This document shows, in pieces, positions 8,609 through 17,811 of a DNA stretch of 64,000 nucleotides. The stretch is from CAZOKZ01 sp964580585 (GTDB lineage Bacteria > Sumerlaeota > Sumerlaeia > SLMS01 > JAHLLQ01). The notes beneath the pieces were generated by a model. It made no database searches, had not been told where the DNA came from, and was given only the letters and a program-made list of their open reading frames with translations. Each line of letters starts with the position of its first letter. The first letter of the stretch is position 1. Location of the stretch: NCBI GenBank assembly GCA_964580585.1, contig CAZOKZ010000004.1, positions 57,406 through 121,405 on the forward strand, given 5' to 3'. The position numbers and the translations under genes were made by a program.

Positions 8609-8748
8609 GGAACTCCTAAACTTGCAGGAACTTCTAAAGATTCCAAGCTCCAGGCGCGCGAGGCGAGGGCGGCCAAGGCGTAGCGGCGCTACGTTGCGGG
8701 AGCCCGAGACCGATGCGCAACACCGAGATTGGGAACTTTAGGAGTTCC
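8609..8748. repeat. Inverted-repeat element between kdpD and kdpE
   Basis: A perfect 12-bp inverted repeat (GGAACTCCTAAA at 8609-8620, TTTAGGAGTTCC at 8737-8748) encloses further palindromes, including GGAACTTCTAAAGATTCC (8629-8646, imperfect) and GTAGCGGCGCTAC. The right arm touches the kdpD stop and the left arm carries the kdpE ribosome site. It could be a mobile palindromic unit, a processing site or an attenuator; no T-tract supports a simple terminator. Confidence 0.55.
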
Positions 8749-8751
8749 GGG

Positions 8752-11448
8752 TCATTCCGGCGATTCCTCCAACGCAAGATCAAGGTCGCGCGCGGCGGGG
8801 ATCGCGACGAAAAAGCTGGCGCCGCCGTCCTCGCGATTCGTGGCCCAGATACGTCCGCCATGCGCGGCAACGATGCCTTTGCAGATGGCGAGGCCTAAGC
8901 CGACACCGCCAACGGTCAAGCCCGCGCGGCCCCGTTTGAACTTTTCGAAGATCAACGTTTCCTCGCCCGGCGCAAGCCCTGGACCGCGATCGGCGATTTC
9001 GAGCACCACGTCGTCGTGTTGTTGCCGGGCGACAATCGTGATCGGGCTGCCGGGCGGTGCGTACTTGATCGCGTTTTCCAGCAGGTTCAGCAGCACGTGC
9101 TGCATCAGGATTTCATCAGCGGAAACGAACGGCAGATCGGCGGGCAGATCGACTTCGACGGGACGGCTGGCCAGTCGTCGTTCCAGGGCGGCGAGTGCGG
9201 ACCCGATCAGTTCGTCGATGGGCATCGCCACACGGTGGAGTTCCAGCCCGTCGGCTTCGAGGCGCGTCATTTCGAGCAGGTTCGTAATCAAGCCGCCCAT
9301 GCGGTCGGCCTCGTCGTTGATCGTGCGGAGCAGTTCGCGGTGCGTCGCCGGTGCAAGCTGGCCGGTGTCGTCGAGCAGGCTGCCCGCGCATCCGACAATC
9401 GAAGCGAGCGGCGTGCGCAGGTCGTGGGAAACGGAACTGAGGACGGAACTGCGCAGGCGTTCGGTTTCGGCCTGCACTTCGGCCAACCGGTGTTGTTCCT
9501 CCAGGCGGTCGACTTCGAGGGCGAGCGCCGCTTGGCCGCAAAGGGCTTCGAGAAGCTGCATCTGATCGGGGAAAAAACGTCCCTGGCTGCTGGGCGGCAC
9601 GACGGCCATCGCCGCAATGGGCGGCTGGTCGGCCACGCGGATGGGAACGTGGGTGAGCAGCGCCGAACCGAGCGTTCCCGTGCCCGCCCCGGCGGGTTTC
9701 GCGTTGTCGAGCGTCCATTGCGCCACGGCGCGTTCCTTCTCCGAAGGCGCAACCGCAACAGGATGCCCTGAGAGAAACGTGGCGTGGCCTTCGCCGTCGC
9801 GGATGAAGGCGAGCGCTTCGGTGTTGAAGGCGACGGCGATCTCTTCGAGCGCGGCGGCCATGATGTTATCGACTCCGCGCGCGGCGGCAAGGCGGCGGCT
9901 GAGCCGGTGGAGGATCACCGTGCGGCGTTCGCTCTCGCGCGCGGCGTCGGCTTGTTCGCGCAGGCGAAGCGCCAGCGAACTGATCAGTGTCGCGACGACG
10001 AACATCACGCTGAACGTCAGGAGATAATGCGGCGATTCTACGTCGATCGTAAAACGCGGCGGAACGAAGAGAATATTGAAGGCAAGCACGCTGAGTGCAG
10101 AGGCCAGCAGCGTCGCACCGCGCGAGGCGAACATCGCCGTGGCGGCAATCCCGGCCAGATACACCATGATCAGGTCGGAAAGCGCGAAAAACGGAAACAT
10201 TGCCCAGGCAATCGCGCTGCTGGCGGCGACGCATCCCAGCGCGGCGAGGTAAGGGCGGCGCGCGCGAATCCGCCGCCGGACGGGATGCACGCCAAGGCCA
10301 TGTGTTTCGCCTTCGCCACGAATCACGTACACGTCGATGTCGCCGCTTTCGCGAATCAACCGGTCGATGGGGGACGGAGAAAACCATTCGCGCCAACGCG
10401 GCAATACCGGCTTGCCCGCGACGATTTTGGTGACGTTGCGGTCGCGCGCCATGCGCAGAATTTCGCCGGAAACGTCGTCGCCGCCAACGGTGACGATTTC
10501 CGCGCCGAGGCTTTGCGCCAGCCGCAGGTGCTCGGCCACGCGCTCGCGTGCTTCGGGTGGGCCGGAAACGGCGCGCGCGGTTTGAACCGACAGCGCGATC
10601 CATTCGGCGCCAAGATTGGACGCCAGCCGCCGCGTGGCGCGGATCAGCTTGGCGGAACTGGGGCTTGGCCCAACGGCGACCAGCAGGCGTTCCTGCGTCG
10701 GCCATGTGCGGCGAACCGATTCCGCGTCGCGGTAAATCTGCACGTCGACGTTGACGCGCTTGGCGACGAACCGTAGCGCCAGTTCGCGTAATGCCAGCAG
10801 GTTTCCCGTCTGAAAAAAGTTCTCCGCCGCGCGCGCCGCCTGGGCGCCCATGTAGACTTTGCCTTCGCGCAGGCGTTGGAGCAGTTCCTGGGGCGGCAAA
10901 TCGACGAGCACGATTTCATCGGCGCGTTCGACTACCTGGTCGGGCACGGTTTCGCGCACTTTGACGCCGGTGATTTGCTCGACGACATCGTTGAGACTTT
11001 CGAGATGCTGGACGTTGAGCGCCGTGTACACGTCGATGCCCGCGTCGAGCAATTCGGCCACGTCCTGCCAACGTTTTTCGTAACGCGTTCCCGGCGCGTT
11101 CGTGTGCGCCAACTCGTCCACCAGAATCAGCGCGGGTTTACAGGCAAGCGCGGCGTCGAGATCGAACTCGTGCAGCGTCATGCCGCGATGCTCGATCGAC
11201 CGTCGCGGCAGAATTTCCAGGCCGTCGAGCAACGCTTCCGTCTCGCCGCGTCCGTGCGTTTCCACCAGTCCAACGAGCGCCTTCCCGCCTTCGCGGCGCC
11301 GCGCCTGGGCGGCTTCCAGCATCGCATACGTCTTTCCCACGCCCGCGTTGGCGCCAAAAAAAACCTTCAGGCGCCCGCGATCGTGTGAGTGCTCCTCGCT
11401 GGCGAGGCGCGAAAGCAGGGCGTCGGGGTTGGGACGGTCGTCGGGCAC
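8752..11448 (-). CDS. kdpD: Sensor histidine kinase KdpD
   Basis: An 898-residue sensor. The N-terminal KdpD domain has a Walker A-like GANAGVGKT (residues about 29-37) and a DELAHTNAPG motif. A universal-stress-protein domain (about 250-370) follows, then four membrane helices (about 400-500), a GAF-like domain, the phosphorylation motif SHDLRTPLASIVG (near residue 665) and an HATPase domain with NLLENAIKYAP and GGVGLGLAICKGI. It senses K+ limitation and controls KdpE phosphorylation. The start is GTG at 11448 with GGAG eight bases upstream, 22 bp after the trkH stop, so it is in the same operon. Confidence 0.94.
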   Translation of the reverse strand: MPDDRPNPDALLSRLASEEHSHDRGRLKVFFGANAGVGKTYAMLEAAQARRREGGKALVGLVETHGRGETEALLDGLEILPRRSIEHRGMTLHEFDLDAALACKPALILVDELAHTNAPGTRYEKRWQDVAELLDAGIDVYTALNVQHLESLNDVVEQITGVKVRETVPDQVVERADEIVLVDLPPQELLQRLREGKVYMGAQAARAAENFFQTGNLLALRELALRFVAKRVNVDVQIYRDAESVRRTWPTQERLLVAVGPSPSSAKLIRATRRLASNLGAEWIALSVQTARAVSGPPEARERVAEHLRLAQSLGAEIVTVGGDDVSGEILRMARDRNVTKIVAGKPVLPRWREWFSPSPIDRLIRESGDIDVYVIRGEGETHGLGVHPVRRRIRARRPYLAALGCVAASSAIAWAMFPFFALSDLIMVYLAGIAATAMFASRGATLLASALSVLAFNILFVPPRFTIDVESPHYLLTFSVMFVVATLISSLALRLREQADAARESERRTVILHRLSRRLAAARGVDNIMAAALEEIAVAFNTEALAFIRDGEGHATFLSGHPVAVAPSEKERAVAQWTLDNAKPAGAGTGTLGSALLTHVPIRVADQPPIAAMAVVPPSSQGRFFPDQMQLLEALCGQAALALEVDRLEEQHRLAEVQAETERLRSSVLSSVSHDLRTPLASIVGCAGSLLDDTGQLAPATHRELLRTINDEADRMGGLITNLLEMTRLEADGLELHRVAMPIDELIGSALAALERRLASRPVEVDLPADLPFVSADEILMQHVLLNLLENAIKYAPPGSPITIVARQQHDDVVLEIADRGPGLAPGEETLIFEKFKRGRAGLTVGGVGLGLAICKGIVAAHGGRIWATNREDGGASFFVAIPAARDLDLALEESPE

Positions 11449-11470
11449 GAAATAGTCTCCATGTGCGGCC

Positions 11471-12964
11471 TCAACGCAGCCAGAATCGAGGCGACACCAG
11501 GATCAACAGCGGATAAATTTCCAGGCGGCCCATCACCATGCCAAGGCTGAGCAGCCATTTGACGAGATCGCCCTGGGCGGCGAAATTGTCTGTCGGCCCA
11601 ACGACTCCCAGCCCGGGGCCGATATTACTCATGGTAGCCGCAACGGCGCTAATGGAATCGATAACCGGCTGATTGGGCGAGAGCAGGCAGACCATCAAAC
11701 TGAGTGCGACGAGCACGCCAATCCAGAGTGCGGAGAAGGCGAATATCTCGTGGATTTGCTCGTGGCTGACGGGCTTTCCGGCGAGCTTCAACCGGCGGAC
11801 TTCGCGCGGGCTGGCTTTGCTTTGAACGAGGAACGGCAAAAACCGCACGATCACGATCCAGCGCACCATTTTCAAGCCGCCGCTGGTGGACCCGGCGCAC
11901 GCGCCCGAGATCATCAGCAAGAGCAGGAAGAGCCGGATGCCCGCTGGCCAGCCGTCGTAATCCACGGTGCCGAATCCCGTGGACGTTCCAATTGAAAACA
12001 CCATGAACAGCGTGTCGCGGACGTTGAAACCGCCCGGCTGGGTGACGTACGGAATGACACCATTTTGCTCGGGATTTTTCACACCCGCCAGCCAGATTGC
12101 CGCCGCCGCGACGATGGCCCCACCCACCGTCACCACCAGATAGCCCATGAATTCGGGGTCGCGGAAGTAAAGAAACTTCCGTTTCAACATTGCCAGGTGC
12201 AGGGAAAAGTTGGTGCCCGCCAGAAACATGAAAACGATGATAATCCACTCGATGGCGGGACTGTGGTAAGCGTAGATACTGGCGTTTTTCGGCGAAAATC
12301 CGCCCGTAGCGATGGTTGCCATCGCGTGACAGACGGCTTCGAAGAGCGGCATTCCCGCCATCCAAAGCAGCAGGGCCTCTGCGATGTTGAAGAGCAGGTA
12401 GATTTTCGTGACGCTCAGCGCCGTATCCCGAATGCGTGGCGTCGAGCTTTCCTCGAACGGGCCGGGCACCTCTGCGCGAAAGAGCGCCTTCGATGATTTG
12501 CCCGAGAGTTGGCTGAACACGGCGACGAACAGCACGACGATGCCCAACCCGCCCACGAAATGCAGCATCGCCCGCCAAAAGAGTAGCGACAGCGGGTTGC
12601 TCTCGATGTCGGTCAGGATTGTGGAGCCCGTCGTCGTCAGGCCGGACATGCTTTCAAAGTACGCATCGGTGAACGTGCCCGTCATACCGGAGAAAACAAA
12701 TGGCAGTGCGCCAATTGCCGCAACAATCAACCACGCCATGGCAACCACGAGCAAAATCTCGCGCCTGAAAAGATCGTACGATGCCCCCTTGCCCGCACGA
12801 ATCATCACACCCGAAACCAACAGGCCAATCAGCAGCGATTTCCCCAGCGCGGCGAGCGCGCCCCACTCCGCATAGACGAGCGCCAGCGCCATCGTTGGCA
12901 CGAATGCGATGCAGAAAAAAAGCACCAGCCGTCCCAGGATCGAGGTTATTTCCCGCCAGTTCAT
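11471..12964 (-). CDS. trkH: TrkH/KtrB-family K+ channel-transporter subunit inside the kdp operon
   Basis: A 497-residue protein with about ten membrane helices in four MPM repeats. Selectivity-filter loops are visible as GLTTTGSTIL (about 110), HAMATIATGGFSP (about 215), STSTGFGTVDYDG (about 330) and MSNIGPGLG (about 445), each with a conserved Gly. TrkH proteins conduct K+ at moderate affinity and normally need a cytoplasmic TrkA/KtrA RCK subunit, none of which is present here. Its ATG overlaps the kdpC stop (ATGA), so it is translationally chained to the Kdp ATPase and must be co-expressed. This gives a high-affinity pump and a second uptake system in one operon. Confidence 0.9.
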   Translation of the reverse strand: MNWREITSILGRLVLFFCIAFVPTMALALVYAEWGALAALGKSLLIGLLVSGVMIRAGKGASYDLFRREILLVVAMAWLIVAAIGALPFVFSGMTGTFTDAYFESMSGLTTTGSTILTDIESNPLSLLFWRAMLHFVGGLGIVVLFVAVFSQLSGKSSKALFRAEVPGPFEESSTPRIRDTALSVTKIYLLFNIAEALLLWMAGMPLFEAVCHAMATIATGGFSPKNASIYAYHSPAIEWIIIVFMFLAGTNFSLHLAMLKRKFLYFRDPEFMGYLVVTVGGAIVAAAAIWLAGVKNPEQNGVIPYVTQPGGFNVRDTLFMVFSIGTSTGFGTVDYDGWPAGIRLFLLLLMISGACAGSTSGGLKMVRWIVIVRFLPFLVQSKASPREVRRLKLAGKPVSHEQIHEIFAFSALWIGVLVALSLMVCLLSPNQPVIDSISAVAATMSNIGPGLGVVGPTDNFAAQGDLVKWLLSLGMVMGRLEIYPLLILVSPRFWLR

Positions 12965-13545
12965 GGGGCTCCCTCTTTCTCCGCCACCAATGCCCGGTTC
13001 AACTGCAAGACGTTCACGCGTGGTTCGCCCAGGATTCCGAACTTGCGTCCCTCGGTGTTGCGATCAATCAGGCGTTCGACGACCGTCAGGTTCAGCCCGC
13101 GCGCGCGTGCAACTCGGGCCGCCTGATAGTACGCCGACGCGGGCGAAATATCAGGGTCGAGACCGCTGGCGGAGGCGGTGACGAGATCCACGGGGACGGA
13201 GTCGTTATTTTCGGGATCGGCGGCGCGAAGTGCGGCGATGCGCGCCTCGACGTTTTGCACGAGAGCCAGGTTTGTTGGTGCCAGATTGCTGCCGCCCGAC
13301 GCGGCGGCGTTGTAACCGACCGCCGACGGACGCGGCCAGAACCACTCGGACCCGGTGAATTCCTGCGCGATCAGTTCGCTGCCGACGATTCTGCCATCGG
13401 CTTCGATCAAGCTGCCGTTGGCTTTGTTCGGGAATGCGATTTGCGCGATTCCCCAAACAGCGAGCGGATACACGATGCCCATCAGAAGCGTGAACAACCC
13501 GAGTAGCACGAGCGAGGGACGGAGAAGCGATTCTTTGCCATTCAT
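12961..13545 (-). CDS. kdpC: K+-transporting ATPase subunit C
   Basis: A 194-residue protein. One N-terminal membrane helix (LVLLGLFTLLMGIVYPLAVWG) is followed by the periplasmic KdpC domain with GSELIAQEFTGSEWFWPRPSA, YNAAASGGSNLAPTN, and the C-terminal VNVLQLNRAL. KdpC stabilises the KdpFABC complex and assists ATP binding to KdpB. The ATG at 13545 is chosen for alignment with family starts (MNGKESLLRPS), 14 bp after the kdpB stop, with a GGAAA ribosome site. Its stop overlaps the trkH start. Confidence 0.95.
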   Translation of the reverse strand: MNGKESLLRPSLVLLGLFTLLMGIVYPLAVWGIAQIAFPNKANGSLIEADGRIVGSELIAQEFTGSEWFWPRPSAVGYNAAASGGSNLAPTNLALVQNVEARIAALRAADPENNDSVPVDLVTASASGLDPDISPASAYYQAARVARARGLNLTVVERLIDRNTEGRKFGILGEPRVNVLQLNRALVAEKEGAP

Positions 13546-13559
13546 GGACAGTTTCCTTT

Positions 13560-15623
13560 TCAGGCAAGGCCGAGCGCCGCGAGGACAAGGTCGATGAGCT
13601 TGATGCAGACGAACGGCGTAAGAAGCCCGCCCAGGCCATAGATCAAAATGTTGTCGCGCAGGAGCACGCCTGCTTCGACGGCGCGATACCCGACGCCGCG
13701 TAGTGCCAACGGAATCAGCGCGACGATAATGAACGCGTTGAAAATCGTGGCGGAAAGAATCGCGCTTTGCGGCGAGGCCAGCCGCATCACGTTGAGCGCG
13801 TCGAGTTGCGGATACGTCGCCGCGAACGCCGCCGGAATGATGGCGAAATACTTCGCCACGTCGTTTGTGATCGAAAACGTCGTGAGCGCGCCGCGCGTCA
13901 TCAGCAGTTGCTTGCCGATGCGGACGATCTCGATCAGCTTGGTCGGGTTGCTGTCGAGGTCGACCATGTTGCCCGCTTCCTTGGCGGCCTGCGTGCCGCT
14001 GTTCATCGCAACGGCAACATCGGCCTGGGCCAGCGCGGGGGCATCGTTCGTCCCATCGCCCGTCATCGCGACGAGACGCCCGCCCGACTGGTACTCGCGG
14101 ATCAGTGCGAGTTTCTTTTCCGGCGTTGCCTCGGCGAGAAAGTCGTCCACGCCCGCTTCGGCGGCGATGGCGGCGGCGGTCATCGGATTGTCGCCCGTGA
14201 TCATCACCGTTTTGATGCCCATGCGGCGCAGTTCGGCAAAGCGTTCCTTGATGCCTTGCTTGAGAACGTCCTTGAGACGGATCGTGCCGAGCACCTTTGC
14301 GTCTTGGGCGACGACGAGCGGCGTGCCGCCTTCGCGGGCAATGCGCTCGACGGCCTGGCGCACTACGGCTGGGAAATCGCCGCGCTGGTTCCGCACCCAT
14401 TTTTCGACCGCTTCCGCCGCGCCTTTGCGAATTTTTTTGCCGTCGAGGTCCACGCCGCTCATGCGCGTTTCGGCGGTGAAGGCTACGAAGTGCGCGTGCA
14501 TTTCCTCGATGTTGGCGGCGCGAATTCCGTACTCGCTTTTGGCCAGTACCACGACGCTACGCCCCTCGGGCGTTTCGTCAGCGAGGGATGAAAGCTGCGC
14601 GGCCTTGGCGAGGTCTTTTGCTTCGATGCCCGGCGCGGGAAGGAACTCGGTGGCCTGCCGGTTGCCGAGCGTGATTGTCCCCGTTTTGTCCATCAACAGC
14701 ACGTCGACGTCGCCTGCCGCTTCCACCGCCCGCCCCGAGGTCGCGACGACGTTGGCTTTCAGCAAACGGTCCATCCCCGCGATGCCGATGGCCGACAAAA
14801 GCCCGCCAATCGTCGTCGGCGCCAGACACACGAACAGCGCGATCAGCACCACGAGCGGAACGGCGCTGCCGCCGCCCGCCTGGCGGACGCTGAATGTCGA
14901 AAACGGTAGCAGCGTGGCGCATACGACGAGAAACACGATCGTCAACGCCGCGAGCAGAATCGACAGTGCGATTTCGTTTGGCGTTTTCTTGCGCTGCGCG
15001 CCTTCCACCAGACCGATCATGCGGTCGAGAAAGTTCTCGCCCGGATTCGCCGTGATACGGATCACCAGCCAGTCCGAAAGCACCCGCGTGCCGCCCGTCA
15101 CCGAACTGCGGTCGCCGCCGCTCTCGCGAATCACGGGCGCCGATTCACCCGTCACAGCACTTTCGTCCACGTAGGCCGCGCCTTCGATCACTTCGCCGTC
15201 GGCGGGGATGACTTCATCGGCGAGCACGCGCACGACATCGCCCTTCTTGAGATCCGAGGATAGCACGTCCTGCGTTTCGATGGGGCCTTCCATGGGCACC
15301 ACGCGGTGCGCGAGCAGGTTTTTGCGTGTCGCGCGCAGGCTATCGGCCTGCGCTTTGCCGCGCCCCTCGGCGATGGCTTCGGCGAAGTTGGCGAAGAGCA
15401 GTGTCAGCCACAGCATCGCCGCCACCGCGCCGATGAACCACGCGGGCATGTCGCCCGAACCGCCAAGCGCCATCGCGAATAGCACCGTGGCGAGCACACT
15501 GCCCACGAATACCGTGAACATCACCGGGTTGCGAAGCTGGTGGCGGGGGGCGAGCTTGGCAAAGCTGGCGACAATCGCAGGCCTGAGTAGGCTTGCGTCG
15601 AAGAGTGCTGATCGTTTATTCAT
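13560..15623 (-). CDS. kdpB: K+-transporting P-type ATPase subunit B
   Basis: A 687-residue P-type ATPase. It has the phosphorylated Asp in MDKTGTITLG (about 310), the TGES actuator motif (AVTGESAPVIRESGGD), the KdpB signature CLAPTTIGGLLSAIGIAGMD, the nucleotide-binding KGA region and the hinge MTGDGTNDAPALAQADVAVAMNSGTQAAKEAGN. It hydrolyses ATP to drive K+ through KdpA. The ATG at 15623 is preferred over an upstream TTG because TAGGA lies eight bases before it. The preceding 360 bp carry an opposite-strand gene instead of the usual immediate kdpA junction, so kdpB may need a long read-through transcript or its own promoter. Confidence 0.96.
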   Translation of the reverse strand: MNKRSALFDASLLRPAIVASFAKLAPRHQLRNPVMFTVFVGSVLATVLFAMALGGSGDMPAWFIGAVAAMLWLTLLFANFAEAIAEGRGKAQADSLRATRKNLLAHRVVPMEGPIETQDVLSSDLKKGDVVRVLADEVIPADGEVIEGAAYVDESAVTGESAPVIRESGGDRSSVTGGTRVLSDWLVIRITANPGENFLDRMIGLVEGAQRKKTPNEIALSILLAALTIVFLVVCATLLPFSTFSVRQAGGGSAVPLVVLIALFVCLAPTTIGGLLSAIGIAGMDRLLKANVVATSGRAVEAAGDVDVLLMDKTGTITLGNRQATEFLPAPGIEAKDLAKAAQLSSLADETPEGRSVVVLAKSEYGIRAANIEEMHAHFVAFTAETRMSGVDLDGKKIRKGAAEAVEKWVRNQRGDFPAVVRQAVERIAREGGTPLVVAQDAKVLGTIRLKDVLKQGIKERFAELRRMGIKTVMITGDNPMTAAAIAAEAGVDDFLAEATPEKKLALIREYQSGGRLVAMTGDGTNDAPALAQADVAVAMNSGTQAAKEAGNMVDLDSNPTKLIEIVRIGKQLLMTRGALTTFSITNDVAKYFAIIPAAFAATYPQLDALNVMRLASPQSAILSATIFNAFIIVALIPLALRGVGYRAVEAGVLLRDNILIYGLGGLLTPFVCIKLIDLVLAALGLA

Positions 15624-15649
15624 ATTCAAGTCCTACGAAGGTGGCGGCA

Positions 15650-15940
15650 ATGACGAATGATTGGCAAAAGCTGAAGGGACACGAGCGCGAAGCCACCGCC
15701 GTGCGGGAAGTGGCAGCGGCATATCGGCTCGGAAACGAGCGACTGGAGCTTGAGCGGTTCGAAGAGTTGCGGTCCGCCACGCCAGAAACGTTGGCGGAAC
15801 AGTTTGACCAGCTTCTCGAACTCGGTGTGGCGCTCCTTCCAAATACCTTGGAAGAATGGGAGCTATTCGAAAGCGAACGGGAACTTGTGCACTTCCAATC
15901 AGCCGCCCGATTGGTCCGTGCGCGGAGTGAACACGGGTGA
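15650..15940 (+). CDS. Small hypothetical protein inserted antisense between kdpA and kdpB
   Basis: A 96-residue open frame on the strand opposite to the kdp operon. It starts at ATGACGAATGATTGG with AAGGTGG six bases upstream. The product is acidic and helical (MTNDWQKLKGHEREATAV..., Leu-rich middle with EQFDQLLELGVALLP), with no signal peptide and no membrane segment. It fills nearly all of the gap between kdpA and kdpB, and the opposite strand shows no sensible product here. I do not recognise a family. It is either a real gene acquired into the operon or a regulator transcribed against kdpA; a chance frame cannot be excluded. Confidence 0.55.
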   Translation: MTNDWQKLKGHEREATAVREVAAAYRLGNERLELERFEELRSATPETLAEQFDQLLELGVALLPNTLEEWELFESERELVHFQSAARLVRARSEHG

Positions 15941-15986
15941 TTTTCCAACTGCAACTGACTCCAATGGAAAAATTGATCGCGAAGTA

Positions 15987-17729
15987 TCACGGCTGAATAC
16001 CTCCAACCATCATCAGGTGTTCCACAATCGGCCCGAGTGCCAGCACCGGCAGGAACGTCAGCGCTCCGATGGTGAGGATCACGACGCCGAGCAGCGCGCC
16101 GAACAGCGGCGTGTGCGTCGGCAGCGTGCCGGGGCTGACCGGCGTGTGTTTTTTCGCCGCGAGCGAACCTGCCACCGCCAGCGCGGGCAGCATCACCCAG
16201 TAGCGTCCGATCAGCATCGCGATTCCGCCGAGTATGTTGATCAGCGGCGAATCGCATCCGTAACCGGCGAACGCGCTGCCGTTGTTGTTGCCGGTGCTCG
16301 ACGCCCAGTACAGAATCTGGCTCAGCCCGTGCGGTCCGGGATTCGTCACGCCCGCAAGGCCCTGACTCGTCGACGCCGCGATGGCTGTGCATACCAGCAC
16401 GCAAATCGGCGGAAACAAAATCGCCAGCGACGCCATCTTCATTTCGTACGGACCGATTTTTTTCGTCAGGTATTCTGGCGTGCGTCCCACCATCAGCCCC
16501 GCGACAAAAACTGCCACGATGGCGATCATCAACATCCCGTAAAGCCCCGACCCGACGCCGCCAAAGATGATCTCGCCCAGTTGGATCAGCCCCATCAGCA
16601 TCATGCCGCCGAGCGGTGTGTAACTGTCGTGCATCGAATTGACCGACCCGTTCGACGCCGCCGTTGTCGCCACCGCCCACGCGGTGCTGTTCGCGATGCC
16701 GAAGCGCACTTCCTTGCCCTCCATGTTGCCGCCCGCCATCGCGCCGCCGTCGCCGGATTCGTGCGCAAGTTGCACGACGCCGCTCGCATCGAACGCCGGA
16801 TTGCCGCGTTGCTCGGACCACACCACCGCCGCGAGACACACCACGAAAAACGCCGTCATCACCGCCAACAGCAGCCAACCTTGGCGTTCGTCGCCCACCA
16901 TGCGCCCGAACGCGATGCAGCACGCCGCCGGGATCAGCAGGATCGCCAGCATCTCCAGAAAGTTCGAAAGCGATGTGGGATTTTCGAACGGGTGCGCCGA
17001 GTTGACGTTGAAAAATCCGCCGCCATTGGTGCCGAGTTGTTTGATCGCGATTTGCGACGCCGCCGGACCCACCGCGATGGTTTGCGATCCGCCCGCGAGC
17101 GTTGTGACTTCGTGATACGGCGTGAACGTTTGCACAACGCCTTGCGAAACAAGCACTAGCGCCAGCACGAACGAGAGCGGCAACAGCACGTACAACGTCG
17201 AGCGCGTCATATCCGCCCAGAAATTGCCGATCGTGTGCGATTCCTTGCGCGCAAATCCCCGCGCCACCGCCGCCAGCACGGCCATGCCGGTCGCGGCGGA
17301 AAGAAAGTTTTGCACGCCGAGCACAATCATCTGCGTCAGATATCTCATCGCCACCTCGCCGCCGTAATTCTGCCAGTTCGTATTCGTGGCGAAACTGATC
17401 GCGACGTTCAGCGCGCTGAACGCCCCGACGGCGCCATTGCCCGCCGGATTCAGCGGTAACGCGCCTTGCAAACGCTGCATGATGTAAACAACCGCTAGCC
17501 CGCACGCGTTGAACGCGAGTGCCGCAAACGCGTACTCTTTCCACGACATGCCGTGCTTTGGATCGATGCCCGCCACGCGATAGAAAAACGATTCGAGCCG
17601 CCCAAAAATAGGCGTCAGAAACGTGCGGCGGCCCTCGAACACCGCCGCTATGAAGCACCCGAGCGGTTTCGCACACGCCAACAACACCGCCACGTACAAA
17701 GCCATTTGCACCACGCCGAAAGTCGTCAT
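15987..17729 (-). CDS. kdpA: K+-transporting ATPase subunit A
   Basis: A 580-residue K+ channel-like subunit of the superfamily of K+ transporters. The selectivity-filter regions are recognisable: SFATNTNWQNYGGE (about 110), GTNGGGFFNVNSAHPFENP (about 230), ATTAASNGSVNSM (about 345) and SSTGNNNGSAFAGY (about 470). The start ATGACGACTTTCGGC at 17729 has GGAGTGG upstream and follows the kdpF stop by one base. It binds and passes K+ to KdpB. It is followed, unusually, by a 360-bp gap before kdpB. Confidence 0.96.
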   Translation of the reverse strand: MTTFGVVQMALYVAVLLACAKPLGCFIAAVFEGRRTFLTPIFGRLESFFYRVAGIDPKHGMSWKEYAFAALAFNACGLAVVYIMQRLQGALPLNPAGNGAVGAFSALNVAISFATNTNWQNYGGEVAMRYLTQMIVLGVQNFLSAATGMAVLAAVARGFARKESHTIGNFWADMTRSTLYVLLPLSFVLALVLVSQGVVQTFTPYHEVTTLAGGSQTIAVGPAASQIAIKQLGTNGGGFFNVNSAHPFENPTSLSNFLEMLAILLIPAACCIAFGRMVGDERQGWLLLAVMTAFFVVCLAAVVWSEQRGNPAFDASGVVQLAHESGDGGAMAGGNMEGKEVRFGIANSTAWAVATTAASNGSVNSMHDSYTPLGGMMLMGLIQLGEIIFGGVGSGLYGMLMIAIVAVFVAGLMVGRTPEYLTKKIGPYEMKMASLAILFPPICVLVCTAIAASTSQGLAGVTNPGPHGLSQILYWASSTGNNNGSAFAGYGCDSPLINILGGIAMLIGRYWVMLPALAVAGSLAAKKHTPVSPGTLPTHTPLFGALLGVVILTIGALTFLPVLALGPIVEHLMMVGGIQP

Positions 17730-17730
17730 G

Positions 17731-17811
17731 TCAGAACCACTCCGGGCGCAGCAGCGCAGCGAACAGGTACACGACAAGCAACCCCGCGCACACACCGGTC
17801 AGCGTCATCAT
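17731..17811 (-). CDS. kdpF: K+-transporting ATPase small subunit F
   Basis: A 26-residue single-helix peptide (MMTLTGVCAGLLVVYLFAAL, then LRPEWF). The LLRPEWF tail is the usual KdpF ending, and the position directly before kdpA fits. KdpF stabilises the KdpFABC complex. GGGAGG lies eight bases upstream of the first Met. Its start overlaps the stop of the preceding small membrane peptide (ATGA). Confidence 0.88.
   Translation of the reverse strand: MMTLTGVCAGLLVVYLFAALLRPEWF

Noticed and set aside
13560..14400. A frame fused to the front of kdpC giving a 479-residue product
   Set aside because: The upstream part lies in another frame of kdpB and is low-complexity Arg-rich; the KdpC start at 13545 has a ribosome site.
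15616..17676. A 686-codon minus-strand frame over kdpA
   Set aside because: It is shifted relative to KdpA and has no domain features; KdpA itself is highly conserved.
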